A stretch of 64,000 bases of DNA from Hyphomonas sediminis (GCF_019679475.1 NZ_JAIEZP010000001.1:2914001-2978000), one strand, 5' to 3'. Shown: positions 51,701 through 60,306, counted from the stretch's first letter. Numbers and translations: made by a program. The notes: generated by a model from the letters alone, not told the origin.

Positions 51701-51994
51701 GTCATGGAACGCTTCCGGCCTGTCGTGATGCGCTCCCGGATGATCCATGTGAAAGGCCGCGTGCAGACAGCGGACGGGGTCACCCATATCGTGGCAGAGC
51801 AGCTGATCGATTGCACCGGCGATCTCGCCCTGCTCTCGGAGGACGTGCTGCGTGATCCCCTTAAAGGCATTCTGGCCCAGCCGGACGAAGTTGCCCGGCC
51901 AGTCCAGGTGCGCAAGGGCCCCGCCGGACGCCGCCAGAGCGGCGGCCATCCGCGCGATGTCCGCGTTATCCCCCCCAGCCGGGACTTTCACTAG
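48725..51994 (+). CDS. dnaE2: DnaE2 (ImuC) error-prone DNA polymerase III alpha
   Basis: A 1089-residue C-family polymerase starting in an ATGA overlap with imuB. The N-terminal PHP domain begins YAELCTLSNFSFLRGASH. The polymerase active site includes CQGRGSAANSAVCYCLGIT and KEPPDIDVDFEHERREEVIQ, with two of the catalytic aspartates, and GEYGFPESHAASFALLVY. The C-terminal OB-fold (VVFITLEDETGIANLVVWP) is present. Length and lack of the beta-binding tail distinguish it from replicative DnaE. Expression should be SOS-induced from the site at 46476. Confidence 0.96.
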   Translation: MTRYAELCTLSNFSFLRGASHAQEMVLRAAQLGLEAIGIADRNTLAGVVRAHVAAKEAGLRLLVGARLVPSDGPEIIAYPMDRAAYGRLSRLLSEGKMKEEAAKGECLITLQDILAASDGQILIVLPPDAPSLAFPETLARIAGAAPGRTYLAARPAFSGRNRERLARLAETGALAGAPIIATTDALYHTPERRPLQDVLTCIREHCTVDTAGFHLEANAERHLKSGAEIARLFKGFEPAIARTLDIVERCRFSLDELSYEYPDEPVPPGSTPQEHLERLTWAGANWRYPQGIPQQVTAQLRMELDMIADLSYAPYFLTVHDIVQWARAQKILCQGRGSAANSAVCYCLGITSVDPTITKLLFARFLSKERKEPPDIDVDFEHERREEVIQYVYDRYGRQRAALTATVISYRSRSAIREVCKALGLSEDISAALANGVWGSWSDQLPDKRIVEAGLDPANPLIRRAIQLARQLLGFPRHLSQHVGGFVLTRGPLIETVPIGNAAMEKRTFIEWDKDDIDALGIMKVDVLALGMLTCIRKAFALLEEHKGIKHDLASIPPDDTATYDMLCAGDSIGVFQVESRAQMAMLPRLKPRKFYDLVIEVAIVRPGPIQGNMVHPYLRRRKGDEPVTFPSPAPKHGPPDELESILKRTEGVPLFQEQAMQIAIDAARFTPDEANGLRRAMATFRNVGTIGRYEEMLVGRMIARGYDPAFAQSCFEQIKGFGEYGFPESHAASFALLVYVSSWLKCHHPEVFCAALLNAQPMGFYAPAQIVRDAQEHGAEARPVDVNYSDWDNTLEPVEGHDGAFAVRLGFRQVSGLSKEDMERLMEMRGPGYDTPDSLMRRTGLPRSVLEHLAAADAFCSLGLSRRDALWKVRGEAPSRSLPLFAAADLAEQGQDAEVPLPEIPPSEHVIQDYQTTRLSLKDHPMRFLRPVHARRGILSTHEATHQSNGKRVQTSGLVLVRQRPGTASGVVFITLEDETGIANLVVWPRVMERFRPVVMRSRMIHVKGRVQTADGVTHIVAEQLIDCTGDLALLSEDVLRDPLKGILAQPDEVARPVQVRKGPAGRRQSGGHPRDVRVIPPSRDFH

Positions 51995-52005
51995 GCATGG
52001 CGGCG

Positions 52006-53313
52006 CTAGCGCAGCGTGTAACGTATCGGCAGGCTCTTCAGACCGGAGACGAAATTCGCACGCGTGTTTTTCGGCTCGCCCGCCAGCTCGATCGACTCCA
52101 GCCGCGGCAGCAATTCCTGGAACAACGCCCGCAACTCCATCCGGGCCAGGTGCATGCCCAGGCAAAGATGCGCGCCATGCCCGAAGGCGACCTGTTTCTT
52201 CACATCCCGGTCCACGCGGAATTCGAAGGGCGCATCGAACACCTCCTCATCGCGGTTTCCGGACCAGTAGAACAGCGCCAGCCCGTCGCCCGCCTTGATG
52301 GTCTTTCCGCGCAAGTCATAGTCCTGCGTCGCCGTGCGCATGAAATGCTTCACAGGCGTGATCCAGCGGATCATCTCCTCCACCGCGTTCGGCAGAAGAG
52401 ACATGTCATTCTTGAGCTTCGCCATCTGGTCCGGCCGGCGGATCAACTCCAGCAATCCACCCGACGCAGTCGAACTCGTCGTGTCATGCCCGGCAGTGGC
52501 AACGATGATGTAATAGCTCATCGCTTCCCGGTCGCCGATCGGCTGCCCGTCGATCTGGCCATTGGCGATCACAGAGGCAACATCATCACGCGGATTGGCC
52601 CGGCGATCCTCGGTAATGGCGCCGAAATAGCGGAACAGCTCCTGCGCCGTCTGCAACAGGTCCACACCCTGATCGCTCGTCATCGAGACTTCGTCAGATT
52701 TGTTGGCGCTCTGATCGGCTACGTCGGGATCACCAGGGCCAAAGATTTCCTGTGTCATCTTCAGCATGAATTGTTCGTCCGACCTCGGAACGCCCAGAAT
52801 ATCCATGATGACGCGCAACGGATACCAAAGCGCCACTTCCTTCACGAAGTCACACTCACCGCCCAGGCTCGCCATATGGTCGACATGCTCCTTGGCGAGG
52901 CCCGCAATGCGCGCCTCAAGCTTCTTCAGGTTCGGTGGCATGAACCAGCCTTGCGTCAAGGCCCGCAACTTCATGTGAACGGGATCATCAAGATCAACGA
53001 GTGTCCGGAACAGGTGTGTGTCGCCGGTCATGGATTTGATCCATTCCTCGCCGGCAACAGGGCTCAGATATGTCCGGGCACTGTTGATGAAGATGCTGCT
53101 CTGCCGCTCAATCTCCAGAATGTCAGCATGCTTGGTGACAGACCAGAATGGCCGGAACCCATCCGGCTGCGTCCAGTGCAGCGGATCTTCCTGCCGCAGG
53201 CGCGTGTAAATGTCCTGGATTTCCTCGCTCGCATAGAGGTCGGGATTGACGATCTCATCGTCAGTGTTCCCGCGCCTGAACCCCGGAAACGGGGTGGGTG
53301 TTCCGTCGGCCAT
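52006..53313 (-). CDS. cytochrome P450
   Basis: A 435-residue soluble P450 starting at the ATG at 53313 behind GGGAGGA. The I-helix oxygen-binding segment is VATAGHDTTSSTASGGL, the ExxR pair is in VEEMIRWITP, and the heme-cysteine loop is VAFGHGAHLCLGMHLARMELR. The overall pattern resembles CYP families that oxidise terpenoids, steroids or alkyl chains (e.g. CYP125/153-like neighbours), but the substrate cannot be fixed. No ferredoxin gene is adjacent. It is convergent with dnaE2 by 11 bases. Confidence 0.93.
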   Translation of the reverse strand: MADGTPTPFPGFRRGNTDDEIVNPDLYASEEIQDIYTRLRQEDPLHWTQPDGFRPFWSVTKHADILEIERQSSIFINSARTYLSPVAGEEWIKSMTGDTHLFRTLVDLDDPVHMKLRALTQGWFMPPNLKKLEARIAGLAKEHVDHMASLGGECDFVKEVALWYPLRVIMDILGVPRSDEQFMLKMTQEIFGPGDPDVADQSANKSDEVSMTSDQGVDLLQTAQELFRYFGAITEDRRANPRDDVASVIANGQIDGQPIGDREAMSYYIIVATAGHDTTSSTASGGLLELIRRPDQMAKLKNDMSLLPNAVEEMIRWITPVKHFMRTATQDYDLRGKTIKAGDGLALFYWSGNRDEEVFDAPFEFRVDRDVKKQVAFGHGAHLCLGMHLARMELRALFQELLPRLESIELAGEPKNTRANFVSGLKSLPIRYTLR

Positions 53314-53465
53314 GTTTTCCTCCCGGTGTTTTTCCAGCACGAGATGTCGCTACGGAATGCGCGTCAAGCGGTGCCGCCGGGGAAATTCCTGGCCTGCAAA
53401 GTTGCCGCCCGTATAGTAGGAAGATCATCAGATACGTTCCAAACATAAGCGCAGAGGAAACGCCG

Positions 53466-54179
53466 ATGAATTTCCCTTTCCGTTCGCTCGCTGCCAGCAT
53501 CGCAGTTCTGGCGACCGCCTGCGCAACAGCTGCAGCGCCAGCGTCAAAACCAACACCCGAACCTGTCCCCGCGCCCGTTTCAACCTCTTCAGAACCCATT
53601 CTGGCAGATCCTACCAGCGTCAACGGCGCAAAGGCCGGAACTTATAAGCTCGACAAGCATCACGCGAGCATCGTCTTCTCGGTCGATCACCTCGGCTTCT
53701 CGCACTATGTTGGCCAGTTCACGCGGTTTGATGCGACGCTCACGATCGATCCGGAAACCCCTGAAACGGCCCACATTATCGCGACCATCGATCCGACCTC
53801 CCTTATCGTCCCCACCCCGCCGGAGGGTTTTCTCGCCGAGCTGCTTGGCCCGAACTGGCTGAACGCCGAAGCCTTCTCCGAGATCACTTTTGAATCCAGC
53901 GCAGTAACGCTAACCAGTTCGACGACTGCGCAGGTGACCGGCAACCTGACCTTCCTTGGCGCCGTCCAGCCGATCAGTTTCGCGGCGACATTCAATGGTG
54001 GATATGCCGGGTTTGATCCCTTCGACCCAAACTCGCGCGCCGGCTTTGCAGCCGAAGGCAGCTTCAGCCGCTCTGCTTTCGGGATGGTCTATGGCCTGCC
54101 GCCAGAAGGCACCAAGATGGGCGTTGGGGACGGGGTAAATTTCCGGGTGGATGCAGAATTCACCGGCCCGCCGCTTTGA
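53466..54179 (+). CDS. YceI-domain lipoprotein
   Basis: A 237-residue exported protein. The ATG at 53466 follows GAGGAAA and opens a lipoprotein-like signal (SIAVLATAC, cysteine at about residue 19), then a proline-rich linker of 30 residues (SKPTPEPVPAPVSTSSEP). The YceI lipocalin-like domain starts YKLDKHHASIVFSVDHLGFS and contains RFDATLTIDPETPE and TFESSAVTLTS. YceI proteins bind long polyisoprenoid lipids such as quinones in the periplasm. It stands alone between P450 and feoA. Confidence 0.9.
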   Translation: MNFPFRSLAASIAVLATACATAAAPASKPTPEPVPAPVSTSSEPILADPTSVNGAKAGTYKLDKHHASIVFSVDHLGFSHYVGQFTRFDATLTIDPETPETAHIIATIDPTSLIVPTPPEGFLAELLGPNWLNAEAFSEITFESSAVTLTSSTTAQVTGNLTFLGAVQPISFAATFNGGYAGFDPFDPNSRAGFAAEGSFSRSAFGMVYGLPPEGTKMGVGDGVNFRVDAEFTGPPL

Positions 54180-54301
54180 TCACCCCGTACGCACGCTTGC
54201 GTTCCCCGCCGACATAAAGTCACGACAACCTAAGGGCGGTAGCGCGCTGCAGCGCCTCCCCCCTGAGACAATGAGCGCAGCAAATCTCGCACAGAATGTA
54301 T

Positions 54302-54327
54302 TTGCAATCGCTTCTCATTCGCTGCAA
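54302..54327. promoter_or_regulatory. Fur-box-like site upstream of feoAB
   Basis: TTGCAATCG...TCGCTGCAA (54302-54327) is an imperfect dyad with outer TTGCA/TGCAA arms around CTTCTCATT. It resembles alphaproteobacterial Fur sites and lies 35 bases before the chosen feoA start, where Fur repression by iron would be expected. Confidence 0.55.
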
Positions 54328-54361
54328 TGACGGGTATAGATTGCTTCAAATGCTACCTCCT

Positions 54362-54592
54362 ATGACCCTCAACGACCTCCAGATTGGCAAAACCGGGCGT
54401 ATTATCGGCATTTCTCCGCAGGCAGGGGAATTTGACGAGAAGCTGCGCGAAGTCGGATTTTGCGAAGGCGACTCTGTCGAGTTGATCACACGCGGGCCGT
54501 TTGGCGGCCAGCCGCTGGCTATTCGCCTGAACCGGAAGATCTTTGCTTTGCGGTCTGAAGAGGCAAACGCCGTACTGATTGAGATCGCGTGA
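54362..54592 (+). CDS. feoA: FeoA, ferrous iron transport accessory protein
   Basis: A 76-residue SH3-like protein: MTLNDLQIGKTGRIIGI, EKLREVGFCEGDSVELITRGPFGGQPLAIRLN and FALRSEEANAVLIEI give the full FeoA pattern. Starts at 54296 and 54350 are in frame, but the first lies inside the Fur-like dyad, so 54362 (or 54350) is favoured; no start has a good ribosome-binding site. The stop overlaps the feoB start (GTGA). FeoA is thought to assist the FeoB channel. Confidence 0.9.
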   Translation: MTLNDLQIGKTGRIIGISPQAGEFDEKLREVGFCEGDSVELITRGPFGGQPLAIRLNRKIFALRSEEANAVLIEIA

Positions 54593-56418
54593 CACATCAT
54601 ACCAGACTAGCCCTCATCGGGCCGCCTAACAGCGGCAAGTCCACCCTCTTCAATGGCCTCACAGGCGGCCGCGCGAAGACGGCGAACTATGCTGGCGTGA
54701 CAGTTGAACGCCGGGTTGGGCAGTTCACGACGGCAGGCGGTCACAGGATCGAGCTGATGGACCTGCCGGGGGTGTATGGCCTCCGTGCCAACTCACTGGA
54801 CGAGCGCATCGCCATCGACACCATCCTTGGCAAGAGCGGTGAAGAGGCGCCAGACGGCCTGATTGTGCTGCTCGACGCAGCTGACATCCGTACACAGCTG
54901 CAGTTCATCCTGCAACTTCGCGCTCTGGGCCGCCCGATGATTGTGGCGCTCAACATGATCGACCTGGCAGAGCGCGATGGCGTGCAGATCGATGTTGCCA
55001 AACTCGAAAGCGAACTTGGTGTCCCCGTGGTGACAACACGGGCAACCCGCAGTGCGGGCCGCGCCGGCCTGCTCGAACGTCTGGATGCTCTGCTCGGCGC
55101 CGAGGGTTGGACTTCGCGCGTTGCCGGCGACATGGAAGTGCTCTCGGCAAAGAACTTCCAGAAGGAAGCCCGCCGGATTGCGTCGGCCTCTATCCTCGCC
55201 GAACCGGTGATGAACCGGGTGACCCGCGCGGTGGATTCCATTGTGCTGCACCCTGTAGCCGGGCCATTCATTCTGGCGGCCATCCTGTTCCTGATTTTCC
55301 AGGCTGTGTTCACCTGGGCCGTCTGGCCGATGGACATGATCGATGCGGGCTTTGCCTGGCTTTCCGAGCTGATCGGCGCCTCCCTGCCTGACGCCTGGTA
55401 TCGCGGCCTGATCACCGAGGGCATCATCGCAGGCGTCGGAAGTGTCGTGATTTTCCTGCCGCAGATCGTGATCCTCTTCATGTTCATCCTGGCGCTTGAA
55501 GCGTCCGGTTATATGGCACGCGCGGCGTTCCTGATGGATACGCTGATGGTGCGCGTGGGCCTCAATGGCCGCGCCTTCATTCCGCTCCTGTCCAGCTTTG
55601 CCTGCGCCATTCCCGGCATGATGGCCGCGCGCGTGATCGAGAATGAGCGCGACCGGCTGACGACGATCATGATTGCGCCGCTGATGACCTGCTCAGCGCG
55701 TATCCCCGTATATACGTTGATTATCGGCGCCTTTATCCCCGCAACGAATGTCGGCCCTTTTGGCCTGCAGGGCGTGGTGATGTTCTGCCTCTATCTGGCG
55801 GGCGTGCTCAGCGCTGTGACGGTGGCATTCGTTCTGAAACGCACGGTGACCAAAGGCCCGCCGCAGCCGTTGCTGATGGAATTGCCGACCTACAAGCTGC
55901 CTGACCTGCGCGACTTCCTGACGAACCTCTACATGAAGGCCTGGGCGTTCCTGAAGCGGGCCGGCACGGTGATCTTCACGGTCTCGGTCGTACTGTGGTT
56001 CCTCGTCAGCTATCCGGATTCGACGAACGGTATCCGCGGGACTTTTGCCGGTATGCTCGGCTCTGTGCTGGAGCCTATCCTGCGGCCCATCGGGTTTAAC
56101 CTGGAGATGGCGATCTCGCTGGTTCCGGGCCTCGCCGCCCGCGAAGTGGCGGTCAGCGCACTGGGGACGATCTACGCGGTGCAAGGCGAAGATGAAGCCG
56201 GACTGTCGGCGATGCTGTCTTCGGCCTGGTCGCTGCCGACGGCCCTGGCATTCCTGGCCTGGTATGTGTTTGCCCCGCAATGCATGGCGAGCCTTGCCGT
56301 GGCACGGCGGGAGACGAACTCCTGGCGCTGGACGGCGTTCATCGTGGTCTACCTGTTCACGCTGGCCTACATCGCGGCGGGGGCAACCTACTGGATTGCG
56401 ACAGCGGCTGGCCTCTGA
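54589..56418 (+). CDS. feoB: FeoB, ferrous iron transporter
   Basis: A 609-residue Fe(II) transporter starting at GTG 54589. The N-terminal G domain has ALIGPPNSGKSTLFNGLTG (G1), NYAGVTVERR (G2), DLPGVYGL (G3) and ALNMIDLAE (G4). The two Gate repeats are in the membrane part: IPLLSSFACAIPGMMAARVI and LVPGLAAREVAVSALGTIYA. It is shorter than E. coli FeoB (773 residues), lacking the long C-terminal extension; no feoC is seen. It brings in ferrous iron under low oxygen or acidic conditions. Confidence 0.95.
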   Translation: MTHHTRLALIGPPNSGKSTLFNGLTGGRAKTANYAGVTVERRVGQFTTAGGHRIELMDLPGVYGLRANSLDERIAIDTILGKSGEEAPDGLIVLLDAADIRTQLQFILQLRALGRPMIVALNMIDLAERDGVQIDVAKLESELGVPVVTTRATRSAGRAGLLERLDALLGAEGWTSRVAGDMEVLSAKNFQKEARRIASASILAEPVMNRVTRAVDSIVLHPVAGPFILAAILFLIFQAVFTWAVWPMDMIDAGFAWLSELIGASLPDAWYRGLITEGIIAGVGSVVIFLPQIVILFMFILALEASGYMARAAFLMDTLMVRVGLNGRAFIPLLSSFACAIPGMMAARVIENERDRLTTIMIAPLMTCSARIPVYTLIIGAFIPATNVGPFGLQGVVMFCLYLAGVLSAVTVAFVLKRTVTKGPPQPLLMELPTYKLPDLRDFLTNLYMKAWAFLKRAGTVIFTVSVVLWFLVSYPDSTNGIRGTFAGMLGSVLEPILRPIGFNLEMAISLVPGLAAREVAVSALGTIYAVQGEDEAGLSAMLSSAWSLPTALAFLAWYVFAPQCMASLAVARRETNSWRWTAFIVVYLFTLAYIAAGATYWIATAAGL

Positions 56419-56583
56419 TCTGAGCAGGCCAAACCGAGCCCTTTCAGTATCAAACCGTGTACTTTTGAGGCATTTCCGGTCCTTTCCGTGCACTTTGCGT
56501 ATCCATTGGAGGACGCAGTGCACCGGGCCGTGCCGCTTCAGTTCCGTTCAGATATCCGACCGTTCGAACAACATGACGGACAC

Positions 56584-56621
56584 AAAAAAACGCCCGGCCA
56601 GGATAACCCGGCCGGGCGTTT
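56584..56621 (-). terminator. intrinsic terminator of the HU gene (usable both ways)
   Basis: AAACGCCCGGCC / GGCCGGGCGTTT forms a 12-bp stem with a 10-base loop. The A-run at 56584-56590 is a U-run for minus-strand transcripts leaving the HU gene 21 bases away. A shorter T-run serves feoB transcripts. Confidence 0.92.
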
Positions 56622-56642
56622 CTTCAGGCGATTGCCAGAAGC

Positions 56643-57140
56643 TTAGAGAACGCGGTCCTTGAGGTCTTTCGACGGACGGAACGCAACTTTCTTGGAAGCC
56701 TTGATCTTGATGGTTTCGCCGGTGGCCGGGTTGCGGCCTTTGCGAGCCGGACGCGCGCGGACCTGCAGGATGCCGAGGCCGGAGATGCGCAGCTTCTTGC
56801 CTTTTTTCAGGTGGCCGCCCATGCGGTCGATGAAGTCGCTGACAACAGCTTCAGCTTGCTTCTTCGGCATTTCGTGAGCTTCGGAAATCTCAGCCGCGAT
56901 ATGCTTCAGGGTCAGCACGTCCGGAACAGCTTTCTTGGCAGCGGCAGCTTTCGTTGCAGCGGCCTTCGGTGCGGCCTTAGGAGCAGCAACTTTCGGGGCA
57001 GCAGCTTTGGTGGTCGCCGCTTTGGTGACAGCAACTTTTTTCACCGGTGCTTTTTTCACGGGAGCTTTTTTAGCCGGAGCTTTGGCGGCCGGTGCTTTAG
57101 CAACCGGAGCCTTTTTTACGGTTTTCGATTTAACGGCCAT
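56643..57140 (-). CDS. HU-family DNA-binding protein with histone H1-like tail
   Basis: A 165-residue nucleoid protein. Residues 1-75 are almost only lysine, alanine, proline, valine and threonine in short repeats (AKAPAKKAPVKKAPVKKV, KAAAPKVAAPKAAPKAAATK), like the tail of eukaryotic histone H1. Residues 75-165 are a HU/IHF domain: LTLKHIAAEISEAHEMPKKQ, then LKKGKKLRISGLGILQVRAR and ARKGRNPATGETIKIKASK, including the DNA-arm motif GRNPATGE. The tail should bind DNA without sequence preference and compact it. A strong terminator follows and 599 bp without a gene lies upstream. Confidence 0.94.
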   Translation of the reverse strand: MAVKSKTVKKAPVAKAPAAKAPAKKAPVKKAPVKKVAVTKAATTKAAAPKVAAPKAAPKAAATKAAAAKKAVPDVLTLKHIAAEISEAHEMPKKQAEAVVSDFIDRMGGHLKKGKKLRISGLGILQVRARPARKGRNPATGETIKIKASKKVAFRPSKDLKDRVL

Positions 57141-57739
57141 GACAGTGTCCTTGGTAAGCCTGTGGTTCGAAAAGCAGCCAGAAATAAGGTGTTTTGACTG
57201 CTTCAGTTCTAGGTATTGAAAGTGTTTCGTCGAAGAAGGCGTCGCATATCTTCGCTTCGCTCTTTATGCAAGGGGCGCTTAACTGGGCTTAATTCAATGC
57301 AGAAAATTCAGTCGTTTCCGAAAGAATCAGTCTGCGCAGATGCCAAAACCCCACATTTTTCGGGCCTTTGTAGCACATTTTCATCTACCGCCGAAGCAAA
57401 GCGGGCGCGCGGCGGCGGCCCAAGACAAGCCCATCGCCCCATCAGAAGATGCATACAAAACATGCCGCCCCCGCCAGGAAACGCACGTTTTCCCAGTAAA
57501 AGCGCAAGAATCGGTCAAACCAGACCAGTGCCTCACCCGCCTCGGACGAGGGTGAACCCGCGCCAAATCCGCCCTCAACTTATATCTCCGTAAACGAACA
57601 TTATCTTCATTTCATCCGGATACGCCCATCACAGAAATATATGAAACTCTTTTGCAAACCGAAGAAAACACACACCGGAGAACGCGTTGACACGCGCCAG
57701 CGGCGTAAAGCAGATGCAAGACAGGCAGGAGAGCAAGGG
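57141..57739. other. 599-bp intergenic region between divergent HU and ROK genes
   Basis: The stretch holds the promoters of the divergent HU and ROK genes. It is A+T-richer than its surroundings, especially near 57590-57660. Frames of 71-125 codons around 57216-57593 are rich in arginine and proline, have no ribosome-binding site and look like chance. No RNA gene is recognised. Confidence 0.55.
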
Positions 57740-58612
57740 ATGCTGGCAGCAATCGAACTGGGCGGAACGAAGGTCATCTGCCAGCTCGCAGATACTTCCG
57801 GCGACCAGATCGCCGAGTTTCGCTTTCCGACTGAAACGCCAGAGCGCACGCTGACAACACTGGGCCAACGCATCGTGGACGCTCTGCCTCCCGGAAAGAC
57901 GATCACGGGAATCGGCGTCGCCAGCTTCGGACCGATTGATGTGGCCCCCGCATCTGAAAGCTTCGGTGTTTTTCTTCAGACGCCAAAGCCCGGATGGAGC
58001 GATTTTGATCTGGCAGGCGCACTCAACAAAGAGTTCGGCGCGCCAATAGCGATGGACACCGATGTGAACGCAGCCGCGCTGGCCGAACACGCCTGCGGCG
58101 CCGGGCGCGGGCTGCATTCAGTTGCGTATGTTACCGTTGGTACAGGGATCGGCGCCGGGCTGATCGCCAATGGCGCGCCGCTGCGCGGATTGCTGCATCC
58201 GGAGGCGGGCCATCTGCCAATCCTGCGCGCGCCAGGCGACGCGTTCGAGAGCCGCTGCCGCTTTCATGAGAATTGCGTGGAGGGGCTGACGGCTGGCCCT
58301 GCGCTTCAGGCGCGTCTTGGCGGCAGGGCGTTGGACACCGCGCCGGAGACGCAGGCCCTGGCCGCCGATTATCTGGGCCAGCTCTGCGCGTCCCTCGTGC
58401 TTGCCTGGGCGCCACAGGCGATCATCCTGGGCGGCGGCGTGATTGCCGGGAACGACCTTATCCCCGCCATTCAAACACAGATGACGGCTCACCTTGGCGG
58501 CTATGGCCCAGCGGCGCGCGTGGCGCAGCCAGGCTATCTGCGCCGGGCAGAACTGACCGATGCCGGCCTGATCGGCGCCCTATTGATGGCGCGCGCGCAG
58601 GCCGGCACCTGA
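57740..58612 (+). CDS. ROK-family sugar kinase (fructokinase-like)
   Basis: A 290-residue sugar kinase starting at the ATG at 57740 behind AGGAGAG; the upstream in-frame extension is basic and unlike protein. MLAAIELGGTKVICQLAD is the phosphate-binding start, MDTDVNAAALAEHACGAG the catalytic-base region, and VTVGTGIGAGLIANG the second phosphate motif. The zinc-site loop reads CRFHENCVEGLTAG, as in Bacillus-type fructokinases, rather than the CxCGxxGC of glucokinases. Phosphorylation of fructose or a related sugar is likely. No transporter gene is beside it. Confidence 0.9.
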   Translation: MLAAIELGGTKVICQLADTSGDQIAEFRFPTETPERTLTTLGQRIVDALPPGKTITGIGVASFGPIDVAPASESFGVFLQTPKPGWSDFDLAGALNKEFGAPIAMDTDVNAAALAEHACGAGRGLHSVAYVTVGTGIGAGLIANGAPLRGLLHPEAGHLPILRAPGDAFESRCRFHENCVEGLTAGPALQARLGGRALDTAPETQALAADYLGQLCASLVLAWAPQAIILGGGVIAGNDLIPAIQTQMTAHLGGYGPAARVAQPGYLRRAELTDAGLIGALLMARAQAGT

Positions 58613-58732
58613 CGCGGCTGATGACGCCGCCAAGCCCGCGGCAGACCTACACACAGTAATTCTGGAAAATGCCCTGAAATCGAGGTTGACGGGAGCGGCC
58701 GGGGCTTATAAATCCGCGCTTCCCTACCCCGT

Positions 58733-58817
58733 GCCCAGATGGCGGAATTGGTAGACGCGCACGGTTCAGGTCCGTGTGCCGCAAGGCGTGGAGGTTCGAG
58801 TCCTCTTCTGGGCACCA
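58733..58817 (+). tRNA. tRNA-Leu (anticodon CAG)
   Basis: An 85-base cloverleaf. The acceptor stem GCCCAGA / TCTGGGC has A as discriminator, and CCA is encoded at 58815-58817. The D arm includes GGCGGAATTGGTAGACGC. The anticodon arm is CACGG-TTCAGGT-CCGTG, giving CAG. A class II variable arm (TGCCGCAAGGCGT) and the T arm GAGGTTCGAGTCCTC follow. It reads CUG, the main leucine codon in such a genome. No integrase or repeat of its 3' end is seen nearby. Confidence 0.97.
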
Positions 58818-58917
58818 TTTTCCTTGAGACGTTCAAGGATTTCCCGAAAACTGAAGATGCGGCGCGGTGAGCCCGCAAGACATCGCAGGCCCGATCCGGC
58901 GGCGCGATGTGCGGCTG

Positions 58918-60306
58918 TTACTTGCCGATCGTCTTTTCATAGGCCGCCAGATCGCGCCGCAGCTCCGGCAGCAGGATGAAAACGGCGATGAGGTTCGGAA
59001 TGGCCATGCCGAACAGCATGGCGTCGATAAAGTCCACGATGTGCGTGAGCTGCACCGTGGCGCCCAGCGAGAGCACGCCGCAGAGGGCGAGCTTGTAGAC
59101 CACATCCACCCGCGCATTGCCCCCTGAGAGGAAGCCGACCGCCTTGGAGCCGTAATAGGCCCAGCTGACCGCCGTGGAGAAGGCGAAGAGGATGACCGAG
59201 GCGCAGAGGATGTAGGAGAACCACGGGAAGACCGACTCGAAGGCGAGCGAGGTCATGCCGATGCCCATCGGCACATCGGACTGCCATGTGCCCGTGACGA
59301 GGATGATGAGGCCCGTGGTGAGGCAGACGACGATCGTATCGATGAAGGGCTCCACCAGGGCGACATAGCCTTCTGTCAGCGGATTATTCGTGCGCACAGC
59401 CGAATGCGCGATGGCTGAGGAGCCTGTGCCTGCCTCACTGGAATAGGTCGCCCGCTTCAGGCCATTGATCATGGCGCCGACAGCGCCGCCCGCAGCCGCA
59501 TCGAGCCCGAAGGCCCCTTCGAAAATCTGCCGGAAGACTGCGGGGATCTGATCGGCATTGATCGCGAGAATGAAAAAGCCAGTGCCGAGATAAAGCACGC
59601 ACATGGCAGGAACGAGCCGGGACGTGACCCGCGCAATCGACCTGATGCCGCCCAGCACGATGATGGCAATGAGGACGGAGAGGACAATGCCGAACAAAAG
59701 CGGCGCCTCAATGGCCGTGACCCGCTCAAACTGGGCGTACGCCTGGTTGATCTGGAAGATGCTGACCGATGCCCCCACCGCCATAAGCGCAAAGAGGACA
59801 CCCAGCACCTTGCCAAGCGCCGGAAGGCGCAGGCGGGAGAACGCCTCTTCAATGTAATACATCGGCCCGCCGGAGACCTGACCATCGGCGCCGACCTTGC
59901 GATATTTGACGGCCAGTGTGCACTCGGCAAACTTGGTGGACATCGCGAAGAAGCCGGCGAGCAGCATCCAGAAGATGGCGCCGGGGCCGCCGAGCACGAT
60001 GGCGATGGGCACGCTGGCAATATTGCCGAGGCCTATCGTGCCAGAGAGCGCGGCGGAGAGGGCCTCGAAATGCGAAATCTCTCCTTTCGTGTTGTGATCG
60101 ACCGGGGCGCCCTTGATGAGGATCCTCCAGGCATGGAGGAAGCCCCGGATATTCAGGAAGCGCAGAGCCAGCGTGAGCGCAATTGAGCCCCCGCCAAGCC
60201 ACAGGACGACGAGCGGGACATCCACCTCTCCCAGCCGGACGGAGAAGAACACCACACTGTTGAACAGATCCGCAACCGGAGCAAATGCGCCATCAAGAGA
60301 GAACAT
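58918..60306 (-). CDS. sodium:alanine/glycine symporter (AGCS family)
   Basis: A 462-residue symporter with about 11 membrane helices. ALSGTIGLGNIASVPIAIVLGGPGAIFWM near residue 90 and STKFAECTLAVKYR are the AGCS signatures, and GLKRATYSSEAGTGSSAIAHS holds the conserved substrate/sodium region. It imports alanine, glycine or D-alanine with sodium. GGGGATCG precedes the ATG. It follows the two secreted amidohydrolase genes in the same direction (105 bases), so it may import the amino acids they release (inference). Confidence 0.94.
   Translation of the reverse strand: MFSLDGAFAPVADLFNSVVFFSVRLGEVDVPLVVLWLGGGSIALTLALRFLNIRGFLHAWRILIKGAPVDHNTKGEISHFEALSAALSGTIGLGNIASVPIAIVLGGPGAIFWMLLAGFFAMSTKFAECTLAVKYRKVGADGQVSGGPMYYIEEAFSRLRLPALGKVLGVLFALMAVGASVSIFQINQAYAQFERVTAIEAPLLFGIVLSVLIAIIVLGGIRSIARVTSRLVPAMCVLYLGTGFFILAINADQIPAVFRQIFEGAFGLDAAAGGAVGAMINGLKRATYSSEAGTGSSAIAHSAVRTNNPLTEGYVALVEPFIDTIVVCLTTGLIILVTGTWQSDVPMGIGMTSLAFESVFPWFSYILCASVILFAFSTAVSWAYYGSKAVGFLSGGNARVDVVYKLALCGVLSLGATVQLTHIVDFIDAMLFGMAIPNLIAVFILLPELRRDLAAYEKTIGK

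Noticed and set aside
57216-57593. 71- to 125-codon frames between HU and the ROK kinase
   Set aside because: Strongly biased to arginine and proline, with no start signals; look like chance frames.
58733-58817. tRNA-Leu as an attachment site for an island
   Set aside because: No integrase gene, no repeat of the tRNA 3' end and no change in gene style on either side.
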